From contig CAIULB010000010.1 of NCBI GenBank assembly GCA_903899965.1, forward strand, positions 1-64,000: a DNA stretch of 64,000 nt, read 5' to 3'. Made by a program: the position numbers and the translations under genes. Positions within the stretch are counted from its first letter, which is position 1. Each line of letters starts with the position of its first letter. Shown here piece by piece: positions 26,821 to 36,597 of the stretch. Under the pieces are notes generated by a model that had not been told where the DNA came from, did no database searches, and was given only the letters and a program-made list of their open reading frames with translations. The DNA comes from an uncultured Methylophilaceae bacterium (GTDB taxonomy: Bacteria; Pseudomonadota; Gammaproteobacteria; Burkholderiales; Methylophilaceae).

Positions 26821-28776
26821 TTAACTCTGTAACAATGTGTTTAGTTGACTTTGGTAGCGATTAAACTCAATCTCAAAATCTCGGTTCTTACGATTTGCCG
26901 ACATCGCAAATAGCACTGACTTGTGTTGCGGTTTAATTAATAACCAAATACGTCTTTCACGAATATAAATCATCGCGAAAATGCCAAGTACAAGTAAGAC
27001 CGAACCTGAATAAACTAAGTTCTTGCCTGGCGAACGTGTTAATTGCAACCCACTGGCTTCACGCTGTTCGAATTTGGTCATTTGCAAATAAATAGGCTCG
27101 CCATAAAAGAACAAATCACTGATCGCATTGAGTGAGTCTTGCAAGAATGCTTGCGTATTCTCGTCGAGTTTTACATTTTTAATGCCTGCGCGCTCTTGGC
27201 CAAACTGATAGGCCTCAAATGCTGCGGCAGTGATAATTTTGATGTAAGTCTGCGCCGCCGCTTCACGTTCAGCTTGCGGCACGGAAGCTTCAATTAACCT
27301 AGAGATTTCAGCATACCCGCCTTCGCTAAACGCGCCTAGCAACTGAACAACACTAGACTCGAATTTAGTTTTAACAGCCACATCATCGCTAGGCTTAAGC
27401 GCCTTTAATGCAAACCGATGGGCGATTTCTTGGTGTAGCGCTTTATTAAATAACACTGCACGCGTCTGCATAAATCCTTGCATTTCAAAATTGCTATCAG
27501 CTGGAATACGTAAATATTTAAACTCTTCTTGCGGAGATGATCGCATACCAGAAACAAAATAAGCGCGGCCATCTAATTGCAAAGGCTGCATATAATTTAC
27601 GTACTCTTTAGCTTGGCCAGCGGTGTCACGGACTTTAAAAGTTACATTAGGACCAACGTTACGCGGCTTGCCTTTGCCATCTGGACTTAAATTCAAAATG
27701 TTGAATTTACGGAAATCAATAAACTCCAGCTGAAGCGCATTCGCGCCAGCGCCAAATTCCGTTTTACCAAAAATCGTCCCTGCTAAAGGAATAGACTTTG
27801 CTTCGGGACTCAGTATGCCCCAAACATCAAAATTAAGCTTGGAGCCGCCATCTTGGAAATCAGATTGATAAATCGCGATTCCCTTATAAATCAGAGGATG
27901 ATTCACGCTAATAGTGTGCTTGAGCGGCGCTTTTAAATCAGGGTCGATAATCACCAAATCACTCTCAAATGATTTCGGCTGACCCGTTGGGTAATGTTCA
28001 ATTCTAAAGTCTGTTAGCGCAATGCTAAACGGCAACTCCTGAACCATATAACCATCGCGAACACGCTGGAAAGCCACATCTGCGCTAGCTCCTTCTGGCA
28101 GGGTCATATTGGCTCTAAAAGATAAATTGCTAACAGAAAGTCGGCTTTTTTTAGGCACTTCATTGGCTGGGATGTCACGCGATTCAACTGTCTTTTGGCC
28201 CAATAGTTCTTGTACTTTAAGTGGCACATTGCCATCCATCAAACCGCCGATACAAATAATCACAATCGCCGCATGTGTGAATATATAGCCTAAGCGTTGG
28301 TAGCTCCCCGCTTTAGCCGCAATCAGTTCGCTACCGTCTGCTTGTTTTACCGTTCTAAAACGGAAACCACGAACAGTTAAGAAATGGCTGACATCCTGCC
28401 TGATTTGCTCAAGGCTTTGAGCAGAATTGTATTCGTGTTGATGACTAAAAGCGCGCAAAGACTTCTCTGTGGCCTGTTCTCGATACGCTCGCAGTTCTTT
28501 GAGCATTAAAGGGGTGTTGCGATAGATACAGAGGCTAGTGGATGCTACCAAGAAAACTAAAATCACTAAAAACCAAGCGCTATGATAAACATCATAAAGG
28601 CCAAGTATCTCGAACAAATCAAACCAAAACTGGCCGAACTGAATCACGTAATTTGCGTAAGGCTCATTTTGCTTGAGAACAGTACCAATAATCGAGGCAA
28701 TGCCTAACACCGTCAACACGCTTACAGCAAAGCGCATCGAACTTAGCAATTCATATAATCTTTTAGAATTCGTCAT
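26821..28776 (-). CDS. resB: System II cytochrome c biogenesis protein ResB/CcsB
   Basis: Partner of CcsA in haem ligation. The 651-residue protein has three N-terminal helices (about 15-35, 67-87 and 165-185), a large periplasmic domain and a final helix (about 598-618, GSVLLVLGIFAMIYI). Conserved features include VQFGQFWFDLFEILGLYDVYHSAWF and GYIFTHAAIVIICIGGLMDG. It is the first gene of the pair, about 90 bp after the cytochrome c4 stop. Confidence 0.93.
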   Translation of the reverse strand: MTNSKRLYELLSSMRFAVSVLTVLGIASIIGTVLKQNEPYANYVIQFGQFWFDLFEILGLYDVYHSAWFLVILVFLVASTSLCIYRNTPLMLKELRAYREQATEKSLRAFSHQHEYNSAQSLEQIRQDVSHFLTVRGFRFRTVKQADGSELIAAKAGSYQRLGYIFTHAAIVIICIGGLMDGNVPLKVQELLGQKTVESRDIPANEVPKKSRLSVSNLSFRANMTLPEGASADVAFQRVRDGYMVQELPFSIALTDFRIEHYPTGQPKSFESDLVIIDPDLKAPLKHTISVNHPLIYKGIAIYQSDFQDGGSKLNFDVWGILSPEAKSIPLAGTIFGKTEFGAGANALQLEFIDFRKFNILNLSPDGKGKPRNVGPNVTFKVRDTAGQAKEYVNYMQPLQLDGRAYFVSGMRSSPQEEFKYLRIPADSNFEMQGFMQTRAVLFNKALHQEIAHRFALKALKPSDDVAVKTKFESSVVQLLGAFSEGGYAEISRLIEASVPQAEREAAAQTYIKIITAAAFEAYQFGQERAGIKNVKLDENTQAFLQDSLNAISDLFFYGEPIYLQMTKFEQREASGLQLTRSPGKNLVYSGSVLLVLGIFAMIYIRERRIWLLIKPQHKSVLFAMSANRKNRDFEIEFNRYQSQLNTLLQS

Positions 28777-28809
28777 TCAAACTTTCAAGCAAATTGGATT
28801 TCCAAAAAT

Positions 28810-28858
28810 TAAGGGTGGCAGCGCCACCCTCATTCAGTTGGTAGCACTTAGCTACCAA
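28810..28858 (-). terminator. Tandem hairpin terminator of cytochrome c4
   Basis: Two hairpins follow the cytochrome c4 gene on the minus strand. The first has 8-base arms at 28851-28858 and 28838-28845 with a 5-base loop. The second has 8-base GC-rich arms at 28823-28830 and 28812-28819 with a 3-base loop, followed by TAATTTTTGG. The second is the likelier terminator. Confidence 0.7.
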
Positions 28859-28869
28859 ATAGTTTCAAA

Positions 28870-29481
28870 TTAATGCAAACCTTGGATGTAGTCTGCTACC
28901 GCTGCCATATCAGCATCTGACATCTTTGCCGCAATCATACGCATCACTTTAGCGTTGTCGTTAGCACGCTCGCCAGAGTAAAAAGCTTTTAATTGTGTCA
29001 CAACGTAATCAGCATGCTGACCAGACAAACGTGGGAACTGAACAGGGATACCAGCACCAGTTGCGCCATGACATGAAGCACAAGCTGGAACACCAACACT
29101 CGCGATACCGCCACGGTAAATTTTCTCACCTAGTGAACCAGCAGCATTTGTTTTAGCGCTACCCACTTTAGCTTTTTGAGAACCGAAATAAGCAGCCACG
29201 TTAGCCATATCCTCTTGAGAAAGACTCGCCGCCATGCCAGACATCACAGCATTTTTACGTTCGCCCGATTTAAAGTTTGCCAATTGCTTAGCAATATATT
29301 CAGGGTGTTGCTGAGCAAGTTTAGGATTAGTGGTAATTACGCTGTTACCATCAATGCCATGACACGCCGCACAGACGCCAGTAACAATCTTTTCACCTGC
29401 AGCCGCATTGCCCGCGGCTTGCGCCACTGAAGCCAAGCCAACAGACATTAGGATAATTGCTATTACGTTACCGATTTTCAT
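28870..29481 (-). CDS. Dihaem cytochrome c4
   Basis: Periplasmic dihaem electron carrier, usually between bc1 and a terminal oxidase. The 203 residues have a signal peptide ending at about AQA (22), two homologous haem domains with CAACH (37-41) and CASCH (135-139), and the distal Met ligands in MSGMAASLS and MRMIAAKMS. Length is normal. Its neighbours are the cytochrome c maturation genes; it likely takes electrons from PetC. Confidence 0.94.
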   Translation of the reverse strand: MKIGNVIAIILMSVGLASVAQAAGNAAAGEKIVTGVCAACHGIDGNSVITTNPKLAQQHPEYIAKQLANFKSGERKNAVMSGMAASLSQEDMANVAAYFGSQKAKVGSAKTNAAGSLGEKIYRGGIASVGVPACASCHGATGAGIPVQFPRLSGQHADYVVTQLKAFYSGERANDNAKVMRMIAAKMSDADMAAVADYIQGLH

Positions 29482-29588
29482 GCTTATTTTCCCTTAAAAC
29501 TCGTGACTGATACATTTAGAATAATTAAAACATTTTATCGAAAATCGCCTAATCGTGGTAGCATTTTCGGCCTTGAAAGGGTTATCTT

Positions 29589-30227
29589 ATGCCGTTGTTC
29601 CAAAATGCCACGTTTTACATTTCCGCACATCATCTCAGCGACCTGCCACCACCGGCTGGGATAGAGGTTGCTTTTGCTGGACGATCCAATGCTGGCAAAT
29701 CAAGCGCGCTCAACACATTGGCGAACCACAATCGTCTTGCTTATGTAAGTAAACAACCTGGCCGCACTCAACTGATTAACTTTTTTAGCCTTGGTAATGA
29801 CCGATTTTTAGTCGACTTGCCAGGCTACGGCTATGCAAAAGTACCTGCATCTATGCGTGCGCATTGGCAAATGACCCTATCTAAATACCTCAGCCATCGC
29901 AGTACATTGTATGGCTTAGTATTGGTGATGGATTGCCGTCACCCACTCACACCACTAGACCGCCAAATGCTGGACTGGTTCGCACCAAGCGGCAGACCAA
30001 TTCACGTGTTGCTCACAAAATCAGATAAGTTATCGCGTAACGCCGCTAACCAAACCCTGCAGGCAGTCAAAAAAGAACTGCAAAGCACATGGGGAAATTG
30101 CACGATACAGCTATTTTCCAGCTTGAAGAAGCAAGGTGTAGAGGAAGCCGAGACCTTAATTGGCGCTTGGCTTAAGGATGACCCTTTAGTCTCGGATGAA
30201 AATCAAATCCCAGACACCGTGGCCTAA
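29589..30227 (+). CDS. engB: Ribosome biogenesis GTP-binding protein YihA/YsxC
   Basis: Essential TrmE-Era-like GTPase in large-subunit assembly. The 212 residues have G1 GRSNAGKSS near 34-42, the G2 region around [10 protein letters not shown]3 [10 protein letters not shown] and G4 TKSDKLS. It diverges from cytochrome c4, the standard betaproteobacterial pairing. Its last 42 bases overlap the end of convergent trmB. Confidence 0.95.
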   Translation: MPLFQNATFYISAHHLSDLPPPAGIEVAFAGRSNAGKSSALNTLANHNRLAYVSKQPGRTQLINFFSLGNDRFLVDLPGYGYAKVPASMRAHWQMTLSKYLSHRSTLYGLVLVMDCRHPLTPLDRQMLDWFAPSGRPIHVLLTKSDKLSRNAANQTLQAVKKELQSTWGNCTIQLFSSLKKQGVEEAETLIGAWLKDDPLVSDENQIPDTVA

Positions 30228-30905
30228 TTTAATACCGCGGTTTTCAAATTTAGTCAGCGGACGATATGCTGGCTTAGGCGCGTAGTCATTGGCTGAGTTA
30301 GCCAAAAGAGGCTCGGCTTTCAAAATATCCAACACCCATTCGGCATATTCTTGCCAATCAGTTGCCACATGCAAATAAGCACCTGATTTCAATTTGGAAC
30401 ATAACAGCTTCACAAACTCAGCTTGAATTAAGCGACGTTTATGGTGACGTTTTTTATGCCAAGGGTCAGGGAAGAAAATATGGACGCCATCTAAGCTAGC
30501 GTCAGCAATCATATGGTTAAGCACATCGACAACATCGTGCTGAACAATGCGCACATTGCTAAGTGACTTTTCACCAATTAACTTCAACAAACCACCTACG
30601 CCAGGCGTATGCACCTCCACACCCAAAAAATCTCGTTCCGGCATAGATTGGGCAATCGTCGCTGTCGTCTCCCCCATGCCAAAACCAATCTCTAAAATCT
30701 TAAGGCTATCTTGACGTCCAAAAGTCTTAGGCAACTCTAAAGCTTGAGGGCTGTATTCAATACCAAACGCAGGCCAAAGTTGAACTAGCGCCTTTTCTTG
30801 GCCTTTAGTTAAACGACCTTGGCGTAAAACGTAACTGCGGATGCGACGTTGCGTTACGTCTTCTTCAGCTTCAATTTTTGGGGTATCTTTATTCATGGCG
30901 GGCAT
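30186..30905 (-). CDS. trmB: tRNA (guanine-N7-)-methyltransferase
   Basis: Makes m7G46 in tRNA using S-adenosylmethionine. The 239 residues have the SAM site [10 protein letters not shown] near 74-83, the acidic DVVDVL, and the substrate motif [15 protein letters not shown] near 155-169. Two starts fit, ATG 30905 and ATG 30896, neither with a clear ribosome-binding site. It overlaps engB tail-to-tail by 42 bp and precedes the MidA-like gene's end by 11 bp. Confidence 0.95.
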   Translation of the reverse strand: MPAMNKDTPKIEAEEDVTQRRIRSYVLRQGRLTKGQEKALVQLWPAFGIEYSPQALELPKTFGRQDSLKILEIGFGMGETTATIAQSMPERDFLGVEVHTPGVGGLLKLIGEKSLSNVRIVQHDVVDVLNHMIADASLDGVHIFFPDPWHKKRHHKRRLIQAEFVKLLCSKLKSGAYLHVATDWQEYAEWVLDILKAEPLLANSANDYAPKPAYRPLTKFENRGIKLGHGVWDLIFIRD

Positions 30906-30916
30906 TATACGTGATG

Positions 30917-32089
30917 CTACAAAGTATGCGATTTATCACCGCTCGAAAATCCAATAAAAGGAATGTCTAAATTTCTCTCAAAGGCAATCACTTTAAATAA
31001 ATCACCCATTTCAGCTGGGGAAAGTAACTTTTGTGCCGAAGCAACTAATGGTAAATAATTTGCTGAATCTTCTGCAGGAATAGATGTCAACAATTCAGTT
31101 ATGCCTGCATTAATTAAAAATTGCGCCTGCGTTACAAACCCTATTAATTCAAGGCCATTTGCTACACCCGCTTCAGCGACCCTTGTAAAATCAACGTGCG
31201 CGGTAATATCTTGTAAACCCAAATACAACAAAGGGTCGCCATGAGCGCGATGGCGATAATGGCACATCAACGTGCCTTGATTGCGTTGTGGGTGATAATA
31301 CTCGTCCCGTGAGAAACCATAATCAATCATCAGCAGCATGCCGCTTTGCAAAATGCCAGCCAAGCTAGCGACCAACCCTGATGCGGCAAGACACACTTCG
31401 GTTGTGTAGCCATCCATCAAATCAATTTCCGCAACGAATCCTTTTAATGCGGATGATAACGCTGGTTTTTCTTGCCATGCCAAACCTGCAACCTCTGAAA
31501 CTACACCTATTTCAGCAAGCCCATCAGCCGTCTTTTTAACAATATGCACTGGCAAAGCATCCAGTACTTCATTGGCAAATATCAATCCATCGAAATACTC
31601 AGGCAACGCATCCAACCAAACAACGCGACTTAACAATTCCTTTGGCAAAGCGGCTTTTAAGGTGGATTGCTGGACTTCACGTAAATGAGCGCTCACCTCT
31701 AAAATCATGTACCGTGTTGGCAACTGCTCGAGCTTGGCCATTTCAAGAAGCAAATCTCTAGCAAAACAACCCGTGCCGGCACCCAATTCCAGAATGTCTG
31801 TCTGTTTACTTTTTGCTTTAAGTGCGCTTAATACTTGCTTAACTTGCCTTGCTATCGTTTGTGAAAAAAGCGGGGAAATTTCTGAGGCGGTCACAAAATC
31901 ACCTTCAAACCCGAACTTTTTAGCGCCACCGCTGTAATAACCTAGGCCTGGAGCATATAAAGCCGCATCCATTAATTGGGCAAAATTAACCCAGCCGCCC
32001 TCTTTTTCAATAAGCGCTTGAATTGAAGAAAGCAATGCGTTGCTATGTGCGACTGCTTCAGTATCTGGTTGCGGGAATGAAGTGTTCAT
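30917..32089 (-). CDS. MidA/NDUFAF7-like SAM-dependent methyltransferase (DUF185)
   Basis: Class I methyltransferase family related to mitochondrial NDUFAF7, an arginine methyltransferase for complex I assembly; bacterial substrates are unknown. The 390 residues contain the hallmark [29 protein letters not shown] near 52-80, the SAM motif [16 protein letters not shown] and [12 protein letters not shown]. Upstream gene of a minus-strand pair with trmB. Confidence 0.88.
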   Translation of the reverse strand: MNTSFPQPDTEAVAHSNALLSSIQALIEKEGGWVNFAQLMDAALYAPGLGYYSGGAKKFGFEGDFVTASEISPLFSQTIARQVKQVLSALKAKSKQTDILELGAGTGCFARDLLLEMAKLEQLPTRYMILEVSAHLREVQQSTLKAALPKELLSRVVWLDALPEYFDGLIFANEVLDALPVHIVKKTADGLAEIGVVSEVAGLAWQEKPALSSALKGFVAEIDLMDGYTTEVCLAASGLVASLAGILQSGMLLMIDYGFSRDEYYHPQRNQGTLMCHYRHRAHGDPLLYLGLQDITAHVDFTRVAEAGVANGLELIGFVTQAQFLINAGITELLTSIPAEDSANYLPLVASAQKLLSPAEMGDLFKVIAFERNLDIPFIGFSSGDKSHTL

Positions 32090-32134
32090 GAAGACTAGAT
32101 TATAATTGCTACAGACTAAAAGTCAGGAAAAAAC

Positions 32135-32887
32135 GTGGAAGCAAATTTACAAAACAAAATTGTTTTAATTACAGGCGGCGCAAAACGCGTAGGAGCTTCT
32201 ATTTGCCGTTTACTTCATGCAAACGGCGCAAACTTAATGATTCATTACAGAAGCTCTGTTAATGAAGCTCGGGCGTTACAAGCAGAGCTCAATTTACAGC
32301 GACCTAATTCCGTTGCCATTATTCAAGGTGACCTGCTCAATTTGTCTGTATTACCAAGCTTAATTAATGAAACGATTAAACATTTCGGTAAATTAGATGT
32401 GCTGATTAATAACGCATCAAGCTATTACCCAACCGAAATTGGCGATATTCAAGAAGAGCAATGGCAAGACTTGATGGGCTCCAATTTAAAAGCACCGCTA
32501 TTTTTATCTCAGGCCGCAGCAGTTGAATTACGAAAACAACAAGGGTGTATTATCAACATTACTGATATGCATGTAGAACGCCCAAAGAAGGGCTACATCG
32601 TCTATAGCGTGGCCAAGGCGGGGCTGGTTACTTTAACCAAGTCACTTGCCCATGAGTTATCCCCCGAAGTCCGCGTGAATGCGGTTGCCCCTGGCCCGGT
32701 GATGTGGCCTGAGGACAACCCACAGTTTGACGAGCTTTATCGCCAACGCGTGATTTCACAGACTTTATTAAAACGTATCGGCGAACCCAACGATATCGCA
32801 AAAGCGGTAAAATTCCTGATTCAAGACGCACCATTCATCACAGGGCAAGTTATTGCAGTGGATGGTGGACGCTCTCTCAACCTATAA
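32135..32887 (+). CDS. Short-chain dehydrogenase, pteridine reductase type
   Basis: NADPH-dependent SDR resembling pteridine reductase/FolM, which reduces dihydrobiopterin or dihydrofolate. The 250 residues have TGGAKRVGASICRLL (cofactor loop, near 13-27), NNASSYYP and the catalytic YSVAKAG near 157-163. RxGEPxDIA and the C-terminal VDGGRSL are also typical. Start is GTG at 32135 with AGGA at eight bases. It leads into ttcA 14 bp on. Confidence 0.85.
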   Translation: MEANLQNKIVLITGGAKRVGASICRLLHANGANLMIHYRSSVNEARALQAELNLQRPNSVAIIQGDLLNLSVLPSLINETIKHFGKLDVLINNASSYYPTEIGDIQEEQWQDLMGSNLKAPLFLSQAAAVELRKQQGCIINITDMHVERPKKGYIVYSVAKAGLVTLTKSLAHELSPEVRVNAVAPGPVMWPEDNPQFDELYRQRVISQTLLKRIGEPNDIAKAVKFLIQDAPFITGQVIAVDGGRSLNL

Positions 32888-32901
32888 AACAGTAGCATCA
32901 G

Positions 32902-33816
32902 ATGATTAAACACTTACCAGACAACGCCTCCAACACCTTTATTCGCCTGCGCAATAGTCTAATTAGCGCAACTGGCAAAGCCATTGGTGATTACAACATG
33001 ATTGAAGATGGCGATACCGTGTTGGTCTGCATGAGCGGCGGCAAAGACTCCCATGCGATGCTAATGTTATTGCTTGCCTTGCAAGAGCGCGCGCCTATTG
33101 ATTTCAAACTGATTGCAATGAACTTAGACCAAAAGCAACCAGGATTTCCAGCTGACATATTGCCAGCCTACTTAGAAAAGCTGGGCGTTGAATATCGAAT
33201 TGTTGAAGCAGACACTTACTCTATCGTGAAAGAAAAAATTCCCGAAGGAAAAACGACTTGCTCTCTTTGTTCACGTTTACGCCGTGGGGTGATTTACCGT
33301 ACTGCAAAAGAATTGGGCGCCAACAAAATCGCGCTAGGCCATCATCGAGATGACATCGTTGAAACCTTATTTCTCAATTTATTCTTTGGGGCGAAAATGA
33401 AAGCAATGCCCCCAAAACTTGCCACCAATGACAGACAAAATATTGTAATCCGCCCGCTCGCTTATTGTGCTGAAAAAGACGTTGCAGCTTATGCTCGCCA
33501 AATGGGCTTCCCTATTATTCCTTGTGACTTATGTGGCTCACAAGAAAATCTCCAACGTCAAAAAGTTAAAGAAATGCTTCACGCGTGGGAGTTGGAGCAG
33601 CCAGGACGCGTGAATAATATTTTCCGAGCCATAGGCAACGTCGAACCTTCCCATCTAGCTGATACTGATTTATATGACTTCAAAAATCTCAGCCAAGCAT
33701 CCACTGAAGATGAAGACCCTTTATTCGGTGATATTGCAGGAAAAGAGAAGCCAGAAGGTGCGCTCAGCTTAGGAAGTAGCGAAGGAACGCGCATCGAATT
33801 TATTCGCAATCTTTAA
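32902..33816 (+). CDS. ttcA: tRNA 2-thiocytidine biosynthesis protein TtcA
   Basis: Iron-sulfur enzyme adding sulfur to C32 of certain tRNAs. The 304 residues carry the PP-loop SGGKDS near 45-50, the Cys pair in [12 protein letters not shown] near 120 that holds the cluster, a third Cys pair PCDLCGSQ, and the family core [20 protein letters not shown]. Second gene after the pteridine reductase. Confidence 0.95.
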   Translation: MIKHLPDNASNTFIRLRNSLISATGKAIGDYNMIEDGDTVLVCMSGGKDSHAMLMLLLALQERAPIDFKLIAMNLDQKQPGFPADILPAYLEKLGVEYRIVEADTYSIVKEKIPEGKTTCSLCSRLRRGVIYRTAKELGANKIALGHHRDDIVETLFLNLFFGAKMKAMPPKLATNDRQNIVIRPLAYCAEKDVAAYARQMGFPIIPCDLCGSQENLQRQKVKEMLHAWELEQPGRVNNIFRAIGNVEPSHLADTDLYDFKNLSQASTEDEDPLFGDIAGKEKPEGALSLGSSEGTRIEFIRNL

Positions 33817-33877
33817 TGATTCAACGATACTTATTTCTAACGTTTCGCAAAAAATTATTTAAGAACTTGCTGAGTCT

Positions 33878-33897
33878 CCTTGTCTAGACAAGGTTTT
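33878..33897 (+). terminator. Short hairpin after ttcA
   Basis: The 16-base perfect palindrome CCTTGTCTAGACAAGG at 33878-33893 is followed by TTTTACTCTT. The stem is only six bases with a four-base loop, so it is either a weak ttcA terminator or an operator in front of topA, which starts 48 bp later. Confidence 0.45.
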
Positions 33898-33941
33898 ACT
33901 CTTATCATGCCCCAAACTAGCCTCATTCTTATAAAGCACAC

Positions 33942-36530
33942 ATGTCAAAACTTTTGATTGTTGAATCACCTTCCAAAGCCAAAACTCTAGAAAAGTATTT
34001 AGGTAAGGATTTCAAAGTACTCGCCTCTTACGGCCATGTGCGTGACCTCATTCCAAAAACGGGCGCGGTAGATACCGAAAACGATTTTGCGATGAAATAT
34101 GAAATTATCGACCGTAATTCCAAGCATGTTGATGCGATTACTCGTGCAGTAAAAGATGCTGAAGCTATCTACCTTGCAACCGATCCGGACCGCGAAGGGG
34201 AAGCCATTTCGTGGCATATCGCTGAGATTTTAAAAAGCAAAAATCTCATCAAAAACAAATTAATGAAGCGCGTGGTGTTCCACGAAATCACAAAAACTGC
34301 TGTTCAAAACGCGATTGATGAACCTCGCGATATTTTGATGCCGCTAGTAAATGCCCAGCAAGCGCGTCGCGCACTTGATTATCTAGTGGGCTTTAATCTT
34401 TCACCGCTACTTTGGAAGAAAATCCGCAGGGGCCTTTCAGCAGGTCGAGTACAAAGCCCCGCATTACGTTTAATTGTTGAGCGCGAGCTTGAAATTGAAG
34501 CTTTCAAGAGCCAAGAGTATTGGTCTATCCATTTAGAATCACGCAAACATCAACATAGTTTTGATGCAAAACTCATTCAGCTGGATGGTAAAAAAGTTGA
34601 GCAATTCACGGTCATTAACCAAGACCAACAAGCAGCAATTGTCGGAGAGCTATTACTCAAAAGCGCTGGCAAAACGACTGTTAGTCGCGTTGAGAAAAAA
34701 CAACGTAGCCGCAGTCCAGCAGCCCCTTTTACAACATCAACTTTGCAACAAGAGGCGGTACGTAAGTTAGGATTCACTACCAGCCGAGCAATGAGAATTG
34801 CTCAACAGTTATACGAAGGTATTGATATTGGCGGAGGTGCGGTTGGCTTAATCACTTACATGCGCACTGACTCTTTCAGCCTAGCAGCTGAAGCGATCGC
34901 CCAAATTCGAGGCTATATTAAAGATAACTTCTCAGCTGAATATTTGCCGAAGTTACCAATTGCATACAAAACAAAATCTAAAAATGCACAAGAAGCGCAT
35001 GAAGCTATTAGACCAACAGATATTTCACGGACACCAGCTAACGTTGAGCAATTTTTAACGCCAGAGCAATTCAAGCTTTATGAAATGATTTGGAAACGCT
35101 CCGTGGCTTGCCAAATGGCGCCTGCTCGTTTCGATGCAGTAAGTGTTGATTTAGCCATTGGTAACGATGCCAATCTTTTCCGAGCAACAGGTCAAACCTT
35201 AGTATTCCCGGGCTTTATTGGCGTTTACATGGAAGGTGTTGACGATGCGGAAGAAGAAAGTGAAACCAAACTGCCAGCATTAGAAACAGGTGAAGTATTA
35301 GACGTACAAAAGATTTTTGGTGACCAACACTTTACAGAACCTCCACCGCGTTACGGTGAAGCGAGCTTAGTTAAAGTGCTAGAAGAGTACGGAATAGGCC
35401 GCCCTTCTACTTACGCTAGCATCATCTCTACCTTACAAGATAGAGAGTATGTCTTACTAGACAAAAAACGCTTCACACCTACGGATGTGGGTCGTGTAGT
35501 GAATAAATTCCTAACCGACCACTTTACGCGGTACGTCGATTACGACTTCACAGCAAACCTCGAAAACCAGCTAGATAGCGTTGCCGATGGCGATTCCGAG
35601 TGGATTCCATTGCTCAAAGAGTTCTGGGATGACTTGCATAAACAAATTGATGATAAAAAAGACGTAGAACGTCCTGGCACAGAGTTATTAGATGAAGCAT
35701 GCCCTAAATGCGGCAAGCAGCTCTCTAAACAACTCAGCCGTTATGGCAGCTTCATTGGTTGCGTAGGTTATAACGACACACCTAAATGCGATTACAAACG
35801 CAATGTTGGTGGGGAGGGCGCCATTAGTAGCGAGCCTACACTCATTGGCATAGACACTAACTCTGGCAAAGATATCCTATTACTCAACGGCCCTTATGGC
35901 CCTTATTTGCAGCTTGGTTTGCCAGAGGCAGATGCCAAGAAAAAACCTAAACGCGTGAGCATTCCAAAAGATATACCTCTATCAAACGTTGATATAGATG
36001 TTGCTTTGCAACTTATCGCGCTTCCAAGAGATTTAGGTCTACATCCAGCCACCAATAAAAAGGTGATTGCAAATATTGGCCGCTTTGGCCCTTACGTTAA
36101 TCATGACGCAAAATTCAAATCTATCCCTAAAACAGATAGCGTTTTTGAGATAGATTTAGCCCGTGCGGTTGAATTGCTAGCGCAAGCTAACTCTGGCCCT
36201 GCACCGATTCGCGAGCTTGGCAATCATCCCACAGAAGATGGTCAAATTGCGATTTACTCTGGTCGCTATGGCCCTTATGTGCAACACGGCAAGATACGTG
36301 CAACGATCGCTAAGAGCGAAGACCCTGAATCATTGACCATGGAAGAAGCGTTGGAGCTATTAGCTGCAAAAGCACTGAAAGATGCACCAACTAAAAAGGC
36401 TGGTACTAAAAAACCAGCAGCGAAAAAAACCGCCGCTAAAAAGACAGCGACTAAAAAAGTGTTTGCGGAAAAACCTGCTGCAAAGAAAGCTGCGACCAGG
36501 AAAGAGCCAGCTAAGAAATCGACTGCTTAA
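33942..36530 (+). CDS. topA: DNA topoisomerase I
   Basis: Type IA topoisomerase relaxing negative supercoils. The 862 residues include the TOPRIM metal triad DPDREGE (81-87), the active-site Tyr306 in LITYMRTDS, one C4 zinc ribbon near 591-620 (CPKCGK to GCVGYNDTPKC) and topo-C repeats (GRFGPYV, GRYGPYVQHG). Residues 814-862 form a Lys/Ala-rich tail of PAAKK-like units, resembling histone H1. Such tails aid DNA binding. A long terminator follows. Confidence 0.96.
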   Translation: MSKLLIVESPSKAKTLEKYLGKDFKVLASYGHVRDLIPKTGAVDTENDFAMKYEIIDRNSKHVDAITRAVKDAEAIYLATDPDREGEAISWHIAEILKSKNLIKNKLMKRVVFHEITKTAVQNAIDEPRDILMPLVNAQQARRALDYLVGFNLSPLLWKKIRRGLSAGRVQSPALRLIVERELEIEAFKSQEYWSIHLESRKHQHSFDAKLIQLDGKKVEQFTVINQDQQAAIVGELLLKSAGKTTVSRVEKKQRSRSPAAPFTTSTLQQEAVRKLGFTTSRAMRIAQQLYEGIDIGGGAVGLITYMRTDSFSLAAEAIAQIRGYIKDNFSAEYLPKLPIAYKTKSKNAQEAHEAIRPTDISRTPANVEQFLTPEQFKLYEMIWKRSVACQMAPARFDAVSVDLAIGNDANLFRATGQTLVFPGFIGVYMEGVDDAEEESETKLPALETGEVLDVQKIFGDQHFTEPPPRYGEASLVKVLEEYGIGRPSTYASIISTLQDREYVLLDKKRFTPTDVGRVVNKFLTDHFTRYVDYDFTANLENQLDSVADGDSEWIPLLKEFWDDLHKQIDDKKDVERPGTELLDEACPKCGKQLSKQLSRYGSFIGCVGYNDTPKCDYKRNVGGEGAISSEPTLIGIDTNSGKDILLLNGPYGPYLQLGLPEADAKKKPKRVSIPKDIPLSNVDIDVALQLIALPRDLGLHPATNKKVIANIGRFGPYVNHDAKFKSIPKTDSVFEIDLARAVELLAQANSGPAPIRELGNHPTEDGQIAIYSGRYGPYVQHGKIRATIAKSEDPESLTMEEALELLAAKALKDAPTKKAGTKKPAAKKTAAKKTATKKVFAEKPAAKKAATRKEPAKKSTA

Positions 36531-36552
36531 ACAGCACATTTCTTTCGAGTAT

Positions 36553-36581
36553 AAAAAAAGCGGCTCAAAGCCGCTTTTTTT
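36553..36581. terminator. Bidirectional terminator between topA and the endopeptidase gene
   Basis: Perfect 13-base arms (36553-36565 and 36569-36581) flank a 3-base loop; core AGCGGCT/AGCCGCT with A and T runs either side. It serves both convergent genes, ending 23 bp after topA and 17 bp before the minus-strand stop. Confidence 0.93.
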
Positions 36582-36597
36582 ATGTTAAACCTTAAAC

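Noticed and set aside
36384-36530. Repetitive AAAA/GCGACT-like DNA at the end of topA
   Set aside because: Looks like a repeat array but is simply the codons of the Lys/Ala tail, in frame to the stop; not CRISPR.
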